NCBI GenBank assembly: GCA_963513935.1
Contig: OY740768.1
Location: 72,392,877 to 72,456,876, forward strand
Reading direction: 5' to 3'
Source: Aphrophora alni
Lineage: Eukaryota; Arthropoda; Insecta; Hemiptera; Aphrophoridae
DNA: 64,000 bases
Position numbers and translations under genes: made by a program. Under the pieces are notes generated by a model. That model saw nothing but the letters and a program-made list of their open reading frames with translations, made no database searches and was not told the origin of the DNA. Shown here in pieces: positions 22,116 through 32,094 of the stretch (position 1 is the first letter of the stretch; every line of letters begins with the position of its first letter).

Positions 22116-25100
22116 TTATTCAATATAGTTCTCTCTATAACGAATTTTAACATTCTGTTGTGCATTTGGAGGAGGGGTGAGAGCGGAGTATAATGGTGGT
22201 TGTTTGTTTAAAACAGTTTTATTAATAGTTCTATAAACAAAACCCCATTCCTCATATGATGCAATAAATCGTTTGGTAAATCCAATGTGATTGTAACACA
22301 AACGAGATGCATAACAATTTTCTTAAATGAAGAATAAACTGTAAATAATACCACAGCTACTGTATATTTGAACAAAACATCACTCAAAGTATAAATGATA
22401 AGTGTTCAAATTTGATGGGTGTAGTTGTGATTTAGTAGTTATTGGGATCACAGTTGTAGTAGATATTATACTCTACCCATTGATGTACAGAATCTATGGA
22501 ATGCTACAGTTTTTCTGCAAACGAAACTTTACCCCATCACTAACACTGAAAGACCTTAATCCCAATTTGTGGTCTACTCGTGGTTGTCCAATTCGTTGGA
22601 AGTGAGAGCTATCTGGCTATGGTTTATATTGCATAAGTCGATCTCAGTAGCTGTGAGATGTTAGTAACCTTACGAAATTAAAGAATTTTTTTTAATAGAA
22701 AGGCTTATAATTCTTACAATGAAAACATCAAAATAGTAAGTATAGAATTGCCTTATTTTTGGGCAGATAGTAAAGTTTTAGAGAAAAGTTAAAATTCAAT
22801 TGATTATCAGTAGTTCGTTGTATGAACCACATCCATGTCTAGGAACTATACAGTCAATGTTTTGAGTCCTCGCTATTTTTAAACGGACAAGAAGAAAACC
22901 TTGCACATACATCATTCAGTCTAGTTGGAAAGACACTTATAATTTCCTTATAATAGGTACGCCTCTTTAATAGTAACTGCGTAACAAAACACCAACAATA
23001 AGACAAAATGTCAAATGGTCAAGTTAAAACAGCAGGGCTTCGTTTCACTACAATGAGAAACCTTATAATTTAACACTTTACAAATTAAACTTGATTTATT
23101 TTAGGATAAAGTTTGTCTTTATCAATATGATAAAGTTACATAATATCCGTCTTAACCTTATTTATGCACAACCGGTTTAGAATTTATTTCACAGTAAAGT
23201 TATAATTATGTCAAATAATTTGTTACCGAAACTTATGAATTAATTCATTCTAGATGTTTAAAAGAGACACTAAAAATATTATTTCATATAAGTTATATGT
23301 AAACCTTTGCATAAAAACTGTCCTCTTGTTTAAAAGTAATGGTATTAACATAATCTCCAAGATAATCGAAATAGTTATACATTTTTAATATTAATAAATA
23401 TACTTCAAAACCATTTAAAAAATCTTTTTTATCAAAATTTTTAAAAATTATTTTATTATTTACTTTTGATCTCATACGTATTTGAACACTTGTTAAATAT
23501 AAAAATATTAACAACGATGTATAAAAACGTTTATTCGTTCAAATCCACTAACGTAACATGTAACTCGTACTAAATGAAATATTTCAGACACGTAGGCTAC
23601 TTTTGTTATAAATTAAACTCCGTTCTAACAAAAGTAAATAGCTTTTATTTCATATAAAGCAATTTCGTACAACCATTTATATTGCCATAAGGGTTTTAAA
23701 GAAGAGATGAAATCTTCTCATGTTTTATTAAACTCTGTCCCATCCTTTTACACACCTAACATTATCTTTGTCCTCCATCGTCCTGCCTTGCCCTTGCTTA
23801 CATCTGCATTTAAATTAACACATGAAAACACCTTCTCTACGAAGTAGGTATCGGAGAGAGTTTCGACTGCGGAAAAAATATGACAGAGTTATTAAAACAA
23901 GTGTTGTTGATTTATTAAACTCAGCAATCTTGTAGGTCTGTAAATTTTATTTAAAAAAAAAAGGAACTATTTTATTGAATCTACCGTTACGGGTTGCTAA
24001 ATTTAGATTTAAATTTCTGCAAATTAATTACATAACCACATATTAAATTTAAATGCTGCTTTTCTCAAGGCCAAAAATATATTCCACAGTCAATTATTTC
24101 GATGTTATGCTCTCTTTCTTCTCTCGACTATAGTTACCTTCTCTTAAAATAACTATTAACAATATTTTATGTATTTCGTCTTGAATATTGACCGAAATAT
24201 ATTGTTGAAATGGGGTGAAATTAACATTTTGGTGTCCGATAATAATGGAAAAAGAATTTAAGCAAGGTGTTGACTCAGAGAAAATTAATTAATGGTTAAA
24301 TAAGCAGTCTGTAGATCTACTAATAATAAAATAAACCCAAGGGATAGGAACTAAAATGTAAACTACTAAAAAAAAGAGATAAAAAAGCAGTAATACAAGT
24401 TCATTGTCAATATCTACACTTATGGAAACTAAATCATCAAAAGAAAGGAAACAAATGTTCCACAATACTTCCTTCAGTCATTGTTCAGTGTTAGAATTTA
24501 TGTGATTGTAATGACGACTTAGTCATTGCAACGTCGTCTTCTATTTGTAGTGCACAAATAACGTTTATCTTGCGGAAAGTTGTGTTTTCTTTCATTTGGT
24601 TTAGTAATACAAGAGTTAATCTCCTCGTATAATATCCTCAGTAAGTTATCACCCCTCGAAAGCTCTTTGTCACGATTTTGAATAGGCTAAGCTCATCGCG
24701 GATAATTAAGAAAATACTATAATTACTTGTTACTGCAAACAAAATACAAAGGGTGAAAATAAACATTTTTATTATTATACAAACTAAATGGCGTGGCGCG
24801 CTTCGAAGTGCCGAACTCAATATAGTGATAGAGAAGTTCTTATTTTTCTCCGTCTTCTGTGTGTTCAAATAATTTCGTGATATAGAAGTTATTATTATTC
24901 TACGTGTTCTGTGTGATTTTACGTGTGTTCAAGTAATTTAGTTTTTTTTAACGTCATCCACATTAGGCATAAAGTATTAGGGTGGTTTTATTTGTATAAT
25001 GTATGATTATTATGTTTTGTTTTTTTTTCTGAATGTAATACAATACTTTTTCAAAATTTGGATACTGTAGGGCAAAAAAAAACAAAGAAGTAAAAACTAA

Positions 25101-27070
25101 TCATTCACGTTTATTTTGATGTTGACTGATAATCAATGTATAATCTTCTTCTTGTATCAGCTTATGATTTTGATATAGTATTTAAGTTTTGGAGAGAATA
25201 TTACATATAAGTCTTATAGAAAAAAACATATATATTTATATGCCATTAGCTCATTGATGCCCACTCGTTCAGGTACTTATAGATTGTGTCAGAAAAAAAT
25301 GTTAGGTAATGTTAAAAAAAAAAAAATAATAATAATAAAATAAAACCTTTGTATAAGAAAATGATTTTAAATTATCCATTGAATTGGAATATTTTACTTT
25401 CTCTGTCAAAGGTGATATAAGATTAATAACTTTTCAAATTATTTCTATTTTTTTAAACTTCTGATTTAACGAATAATAACTTTGAATTATAGTTCAAAGT
25501 TTCAGTAACTTTGAGAAAACAAAGTTACATCGAAATCGAGTGAGAAACGAGAGTAAACATCAGTGATAATTGCTATACGGAGGGATGTCTTGTTTTATTG
25601 AATACTTCAACAATTAATAATTTAATATGTTTAGATAGAAGGTCCAAAATAAATAAACTTAATGTAATTCGTTGCTTGAAAAAATTGATTATCAGTTTCA
25701 AAAAACTTACCTTCTTTTTTTCTATTTTTAAAGATACATTATTTTTTGTTTTAATCGGTAGAGACAAATGTTTGAAAAAAAAAAAAAAAAAAAAAAAAAG
25801 TTAAAGTAAGTGTTTTGAATAATGTTATCACATTATTGTTTTTTGAATAACGTATTAGAGAAAATCATTATGTTAAGTTACAGGTAGAGCAGTATTTATA
25901 AATTAATGCTAGAAAGTCTTTGAATTAAAAAAAAAAACACCCTTGCATATGTAATAAAGTATGTCCACAAATCTGTTGAAGAGAACATGCTCGTTATTTA
26001 TTACCCAATTGGCGTTTTCAGTGTTGTGTTTATTTCGCTTATATAGGTCAGTTGTGCAATAAACATATATTTTTACTATTATTGGAAGCAATTCAGATAT
26101 TTTACAGATCTAATTTAGAAATCTATATATCCCAGCACCCTACAGAACAGGGTATAATTTCATCGTCGATGATAAAGTTTATTTACTATAGTAATTTTGT
26201 CTACATTATAGGTATAATTTATTCGACATTCGCCATCATTTCTATATATAAAAATTACTATACGATATTTCAAGAGTATAAATCAACTACATTTTTCAGG
26301 TGAAAAATCTATAATACAAAAACATGAAAGTAGTCAACATATCCAAGGAATTTAATAGAAACTAAAACTAGCCACAAAGGGAATGAACCTATGCATAAAA
26401 CTACACCTGAGCAGTTACGCAACTAAGTAGGATTATATACAAAGGTCGTTCATATATACCTTTGACACTTTCGTGTTTTTTATGATCTAGGTTTATCACT
26501 CGATAAAGAAGTTTGATCTACACACTCTATGCGTATTATTATTTATGAATTCAACAAATATTAATACAAGTGATGGCAAAATTCAGAATAAATGATACCA
26601 AAATATTTAAAATGATCCAATAACTTAAATTAAGGATCAGTGCATATTTTTTAACAACGACGGGTAACGAAACTTCAAAATCAATAACATTAATGAAAAC
26701 GGGTGTAAATCACACATAGTTCAGATGTTAGTGTAAAATTTCATTATCATAAGACAAAACTTGACGATATTTTAACAGTATCGAAATTGCAAACACTTAA
26801 AGTTTATATTTAGTAATTCACGATAATTGAATCAATGAAATTTGAGAAATAGCAACCCAAAGTATCCATAAATGGTACAATAACAAAAATCATTGAAATA
26901 GGTAAGGACTAACATATAATATCAGTTATGTATTTAATATGTGTTTTACTGTGTATCGCTTACAAATATAAAGCGATAAATATAAGACAGATTTGTCTTT
27001 TACTCGACAAACAGAAGTAGAGGAAGCAGGAGTGGTAAATTATGTTTCTCGCAGATTCTCAGCTTCAATC
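22116..27070. other. Gene desert, AT-rich; poly(A) tract at 25775-25799
   Basis: Nearly 5 kb with no supported gene on either strand. A run of 25 A at 25775-25799 could be the tail of an old retroposed copy, but nothing recognisable lies immediately 5' of it. Small hairpins such as AATGAC/GTCATT near 24510-24530 are at chance level. Confidence 0.5.
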
Positions 27071-27263
27071 TAATTATCAATGACAACTTGTTAGCAAGTG
27101 AAGTAATTTGGGCTGTCTGCCAACATTCAGTAGAAAAAGCAGTTTCCATTTGTAGATTAAATCCTTTTAAAATGACTCCATGCCTAATGCGATTACAAGT
27201 TCAAACTAATGTCTGTTTCCCCAATTACGAATCCAAACTGAGTTTGCACAAAAGGTATCGATT
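27071..27263 (+). repeat. Dispersed repeat A, copy 1
   Basis: Matches 30287-30492. Shared blocks are TAGCAAGTGAA, TAATTTGGGC, TGCCAAC, ATTTGT, TGCGATTACAA, TTCCCCAATTACGAA, AAACTGAGTTTGCACAAAAG and TATCGATT. Both copies stay open in the same frame over the last third (FPNYESKLSLHKRYRFN versus FPNYEVKLSLHKRYRFN). The source element is unknown. Confidence 0.65.
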
Positions 27264-27267
27264 CAAC

Positions 27268-28460
27268 GCTTTGCTGAGTTGCAATTGTTAGAAATCATGA
27301 ACAAATATCCAGATACTGTGCTAGAGAGAAAATTATTGAATTTAGTTAAACCAAATTTAAGAATGATTTTCTTAGTGTGGTACATGAAATCGTAACATCA
27401 ATAAGTTTCAAATAAAACTCACTATTTATAATAATTCATATTATTAAAACAATTAAATCATGACCACATATTTGTTCAATCTATAGCTTATTCAAAAACA
27501 GATATTTATTTTTTGTTACGAAACTTTCTAGTCGGGATGACTTTTTATTTTAAATTCACAAACCAACATCCCATTCTGTATGAAATATGTTTTTATTACA
27601 ATACTTTTTTTTTAATAAAAAATAATAATAAATATATAAAAATACATTTCATTTTATTGGAATCAAAATCATTAAGTGTTTTCACTAAATTTATGGGTAA
27701 CGATAAATTTAAAATTTTTTGTAAATGATAATTTTTTTAAATTTTGTTATTTTAAAACTGGTAGTAATGGTTATTTTGAAAATCTTTGTGCTAAATGTTG
27801 CATAAACATCTACCACAGTATCAGGCTTAAAAAATGTAACAGTATAATTTAAGTGAACTTAATAGTTAAAATTTTATTTATTTTTAAACTGTTTTCAAAA
27901 AAGACACTTTTCAGTACAACAGCACAGTGTGTTGGGAAGGATGTTTTATCAGACTGATTATACAATAAGATTTTCATTGATAAGATTCTAGGAATTCAAT
28001 CTTCGTTCCATCTATAAATTCTTTTTTTATTCCGCTGTATACGGAGGAGAGAGTGAGAGAAGAGGAGAATTGGAAATTGTAAGGAATACAAGTATTCTTT
28101 AAAGTATAAGCAGGTTCAATAGATCAACACAATAAAGTGATTTAGTATCCCCGTAACTGTAACTTTTATTTATCAATATATCCAGTTCATTAGGGATCCA
28201 GATGGGTTACATATCTAATTGTCTAAAGCAATCAATAAATTTAATATTCTACGTATTTGAAAGAGTCAAAAAGTCTTGTTAAGCCATTAAAAGAATTATA
28301 TTGATGTTCACTGTTTTGGATAATAGTAAAAATAAACCTCAAGTTAATAAGAAAATACACACAAAAAAAACCAAAAACAATACTCGGCTTCATATAATGA
28401 TTTGATATGGTAATAAATGAAACCCTTCGGCAGTTTGTGTATATTTTCTCTTTTGCCGAC
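27268..28460. other. No supported gene
   Basis: AT-rich with short spurious frames on both strands; no repeats or motifs seen up to the satellite. Confidence 0.5.
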
Positions 28461-28940
28461 ATCGACTTTGTAGATCGTCAGTTGGACAAAATAAAGTTTA
28501 AGATATCGACCTTGCACATCGTCAGTTGGACAAAATAAACTATATGATATCGACCTTACACATCGTCAGTTGGCCAAAATAAATTATATGATATCGATTT
28601 TGTAGATCGTCAGTTGGACAAAATAAAGTTTAAGATATCGACCTTGCACATCGTCAGTTGGACAAAATAAACTATATGATATCGACCTTCCACATCGTCA
28701 GTTGGCCAAAATAAATTATATGATATCGACTTTGTAGATCGTCAGTTGGACAAAATAAAGTTTAAGATATCGACCTTGCACATCGTCAGTTGGACAAAAT
28801 AAACTATATGATATCGACCTTGCAGATCGTCAGTTGGACAAAATAAACTATAAGATATCGACCTTGCACATCGTCAGTTGGACAAAATAAACTATATCAT
28901 ATTGACTTTGCAGATCGTCAGTTGGACAAAATAATATAAT
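28461..28940. repeat. Satellite: 11 copies of a 44-bp unit in a 132-bp higher-order pattern
   Basis: The core TCGTCAGTTGG starts at 28475, 28519, 28563, 28607, 28651, 28695, 28739, 28783, 28827, 28871 and 28915, exactly 44 bases apart each time. Units fall into classes by their diagnostic bases: A (TTTGTAGA before the core, AAAGTTTAAG after), B (CTTGCACA, AAACTATATG) and C (CCAAAATAAATTATATG). The order is A-B-C-A-B-C-A-B, then two B-like variants and a last unit truncated after AATAATATAAT. So the array first diverged at 44 bp and then amplified in 132-bp blocks. No frame is consistently open. Confidence 0.95.
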
Positions 28941-29047
28941 ATTGCTTTCATGGATCATTTTCTCTATTTGACTATTTGCATGAAAATTACCGAACTGGCA
29001 TTTTTGGTGACGAAGAGTTAAAGTCAGTTTTGATGAGGTTTTATTGG

Positions 29048-29128
29048 GTGAGTGAGTGAGAATGTTGGTGCAAAGTTTTTGGGCTGTTTATTTAAAAAAT
29101 TGGATCATTAGGCTACTACGCACAAGTG
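29048..29128. repeat. Dispersed repeat C, copy 1
   Basis: Matches 29985-30069: both begin with GAGTGAGTGAGAA, then share a CACCGTTTATTTAAAAA-type block, the string GATCATTAGG and finally CACAAG. It lies immediately before repeat B copy 2. Confidence 0.6.
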
Positions 29129-29130
29129 TC

Positions 29131-29262
29131 CCCCAGTAAAATATATGGAGCATACCACTTCCCTTTGTAAGGGAAGTTTCAGAGGGGAAATAGGCATAAC
29201 GCCAACAAAGCAATTTATTAGATATATTCTCTACCACGATTTTTCTTCGTGATATTGTAGAA
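29131..29262 (+). repeat. Dispersed repeat B, copy 2
   Basis: Shares GGGAAGTTTC, GGGGAAATAGGCATAACGCC, AACAAAGCAATTTAT and TTCTTCGTGATATTGTA with copy 3 at 40121-40260 and part of copy 1. It has an in-frame stop in the shared frame, so this copy is not coding. Confidence 0.65.
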
Positions 29263-29984
29263 CACAGTTCTTACCTTCTCATATACTTAGTTTAGAGAAA
29301 GTTATGTGATGGATCAACAAATCGATATCGAGTCCAAAGGTGGGTTTTTGGAATGTCCGTCTGTCGTCTGTTGTCTGTCGTCTGTGTAGTTCAAACACGT
29401 GGATATTAATCAATCTTAGTATGTAGGCATATCCCAGGACTGTTCTTGTTTTCGATTTGAAAGTAGAAAACACATCAAAATGAAGATATTCTCAAGATTG
29501 GCTTTAACGATTTTAATCAAATTGTGCTCCAGCGTAGCCTTTAAGGCCCCGAACAAACCACATTCGTTGCAATCACTCAAAAAAGAAATGTTCAAGAGTT
29601 AACATTAAAAAGCCCAACATGTCAACCACGGGGCTATGGATCTGTAATTTCAAGATTGAAATTTCTCGAAATGATTTCGTTAAAATTTTAGTGTCACAAA
29701 AATTAATAACTTAAACCTGTTTGTAAAAACGGAAATAAAATGATATTACAGTTCAGAAATGGTTGGGGGACAAAAATAAAGGAAGTTAACCTTGAGCGCT
29801 GTCATTAAAATCTGAATTTTAAACAAATCCCATTTATCAGGATACCTTGAAGAAGTGTATATGGCAAAAGCGGGGCAAGTTTAGGCACTATATTAGTATA
29901 TTTTGTTCAAAGATGGAAATCGTGAATTATATCACATTTTGACCTACATATCTATTTGGTAACTAATTGTTTGGTAGTTTTTGT
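29263..29984. other. No supported gene; short TCTG-rich stretch
   Basis: Around 29355-29385 there is a simple-sequence patch of TCTGTCGTCTG repeats. The rest has no coding signal. Confidence 0.45.
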
Positions 29985-30069
29985 AATGAGTGAGTGAGAA
30001 AGTTTGTTGAATCTTTATGCACCGTTTATTTAAAAATTCGATCATTAGGACAAGAATGCACAAGAATGT
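29985..30069. repeat. Dispersed repeat C, copy 2
   Basis: Second copy of the GAGTGAGTGAGAA ... GATCATTAGG ... CACAAG block described at 29048-29128, same orientation, about 940 bases apart. Confidence 0.6.
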
Positions 30070-30286
30070 TTATCACTATTTTATAAATAACGCTTAGATA
30101 TAACAGTAATCATGAAAAGGAGTAATAAAGTAATTAATATTTCTGTAAACTGGATACTTATAAAGTACGAATAGAGATGTTATATAAAATATAAATTAAA
30201 ATACAGTAAACTATGTTTAATCAGCAACATACATAGAAACCATCGCATCCATAGAAGATAATTCAATTTCCTAACAAATCGTTACC

Positions 30287-30492
30287 AATTATCCACCAAT
30301 AAAAACTTTTATAGCAAGTGAAATAATTTGGGCCAACTGCCAACTTTGAATGAGGAAAATCAGTCTCTATTTGTGAAATAAAACTCTTTTAAAATTAGCC
30401 CATATATAATAATGCGATTACAACTTCAAACTAATATCCTTTTCCCCAATTACGAAGTTAAACTGAGTTTGCACAAAAGATATCGATTTAAT
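30287..30492 (+). repeat. Dispersed repeat A, copy 2
   Basis: Second copy of the block at 27071-27263, same orientation, with several substitutions and a small insertion near its middle. It follows repeat C copy 2 by about 220 bases, so C-B and C-A combinations both occur here and the named blocks may belong to one longer, fragmented element. Confidence 0.65.
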
Positions 30493-30704
30493 ATTTCAAA
30501 GACTTCGAGTATATTCATTATGATTCTACTTCAAAGTCTCAGTAAAAGAAGACGATTTGCTGTTCTAGCAGGGAACAGACAAGCTCCGGCTCAATCCTAT
30601 TGATTCATCTTTGGCAAACTAGGGCATTAACTATCTCCACAAAAATCTCTTCTTATAGAGCGTATTAAAGAGATCAACAACGACAAATATATATATATAT
30701 ATAT

Positions 30705-31984
30705 TGTAACGTTGAGAAGCCCTAAGTAAAAGCTTTGTCCAATTCAAAATGTTTAAACCTTGTCAGTTAGAAATAAATGTCAAACATAAACGTCACTCCA
30801 ACACATAATAAATTTTGTTAAAGGATTTCTAAGGAAACAATACTTCGAAACTACAAAATTATTGAAAGGGCGAGGGCAGCGTGACAAATTAAATAGGAAG
30901 AGTTGAGTTATGTAATGTGACAACATGGGAAATTAGAAAGTTTGTGTACGCCCAAGTTAACAAAAGAAAAAGAGACAAAAAACTAGGCAGAGGTACGTTG
31001 AACTCAGCTAAGAAACAAGATTTAACGAACTTTGAAAGACGGTTAGAGTTTGAAAAATCAAATCCAACCAACCAAAAAGAAGCGTCATCCAGAAATAAGC
31101 GAAGAAGGGGTAAAACGGGAAAACTCTGCGTAAGAATTCAAAAATCAGAAAAAGCAGGGAAGAACGAGCGTCGCAAGGGAGAGGAACTAGGAACAGGGCG
31201 AAGTTCGCCAAATCGTCGTAAAGTGAAGAAAAGTTTTAAGTCATCGAATTATATTAAAATCATCATAAAGTTAAAGAAGAGTTTTGATTAATTGACCAAG
31301 AATTCAAGCAACAGAGTGAGGTAGTTCAAGCTTCGAGATCGTCAAAGTGCCTATAAATTGGATTAAGTTTCTTGTGATATCAGCCATAAGTTCGAGGGAT
31401 CATCTCACCTGTAAAACTCCAAGAAGACATCATTCCATGCTACTGAACCACGATAAGTTATCTGATTAGTTATTGTAGTTTTTACTTCAGGTTACCAAAG
31501 AAACCACGCCCCACTTTAAATAAAATCTGAGCTAGGCCGAGAGCCATTTAAACTTAAATTTTCAAAGAGCAATCAAAGTAACTTCATTATATAATTGGTA
31601 AATTATACCTGGCGCCCAACAAATCAATAAAACAATTGAGATATTAAAATATAAAGACTAAATTAAAATTACAATTAATGATACGATTTTGATGCACCTA
31701 ATAATAATAATAAAATTGCTATGTTCTAGAATTAAGTATTTCATTGTGTTATAAATGTTTATGTCTAGTTTAAGTTGAATGGATGAGATTTAGTGATAAG
31801 ATGAATAAATTTGAATACTCATATGTGCATCAATTAATTTGAAGATTTAATTAATTCAACTGTTATATATTGGCACCCAACTTTAGGGCAAATTGTATTT
31901 TAAAGAATAAATAATTTAAATATGATAACGTAGTTGTGTTTTAATCAAAGTAATTAATTAAAAATAAATAACAAAGGTTATAAT
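30705..31984 (+). repeat. 5' LTR of the Ty3-type element
   Basis: Begins TGTAACGTTGAG directly after an (AT)n tract and ends in GGTTATAAT, immediately before TGGCGTCCAAC. It aligns with 37486-38765 at a constant offset of 6781. The inner end lacks the usual terminal CA. It contains a 124-codon basic ORF and two internal primer-site-like motifs, TGGCGCCCAAC at 31610-31620 and TGGCACCCAAC at 31871-31881. Promoter and polyadenylation signals should lie here, but in such AT-rich DNA I cannot choose one. Confidence 0.93.
30917..31291 (+). CDS. 124-codon highly basic ORF inside the 5' LTR, function unknown
   Basis: An uninterrupted frame starting MTTWEIRKFVYAQVNKRKRD and containing RNKRRRGKTGK and NRRKVKKSFK, both of which look like basic nuclear-localisation or nucleic-acid-binding stretches. 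No hydrophobic core, signal peptide or known domain is visible. The frame is identical in the 3' LTR (37698-38072). If transcription starts 5' of it, it would be the first ORF on the genomic RNA, ahead of gag. It could be a small accessory protein. The strong purine bias of this strand favours Lys/Arg/Glu/Asn codons in this frame, so a chance ORF is a serious alternative. No homologue known to me. Confidence 0.3.
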   Translation: MTTWEIRKFVYAQVNKRKRDKKLGRGTLNSAKKQDLTNFERRLEFEKSNPTNQKEASSRNKRRRGKTGKLCVRIQKSEKAGKNERRKGEELGTGRSSPNRRKVKKSFKSSNYIKIIIKLKKSFD

Positions 31985-32001
31985 TGGCGTCCAACTCGTG
32001 G
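31985..32001 (+). other. Primer-binding site (Lys-tRNA-like)
   Basis: TGGCGTCCAAC follows the LTR directly, then TCGTGG. From memory, the complement of the 3' end of arthropod tRNA-Lys(CUU) is TGGCGCCCAACGTGGGG, so the first 11 bases match with one mismatch. The exact TGGCGCCCAAC version lies inside the LTR at 31610. Confidence 0.7.
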
Positions 32002-32094
32002 TTTAATTAAAATTAAAATTTAGTTCACGTGGTGTAACCTGAAGGTAGCATTATAAGATAAGAGACAGAAAGACTATTAGATATAATTAATTTA

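Noticed and set aside
21935..22301. Overlapping short frames around repeat B copy 1 as genes
   Set aside because: They coincide with a dispersed repeat and extend into unrelated AT-rich DNA.
25775..25799. Poly(A) run as the tail of a processed pseudogene
   Set aside because: No coding remnant precedes it and no target duplication is visible.
28461..28940. CRISPR array, because of evenly spaced repeats
   Set aside because: The units are head-to-tail 44-mers with no unique spacers, and the DNA is clearly eukaryotic; it is a satellite.
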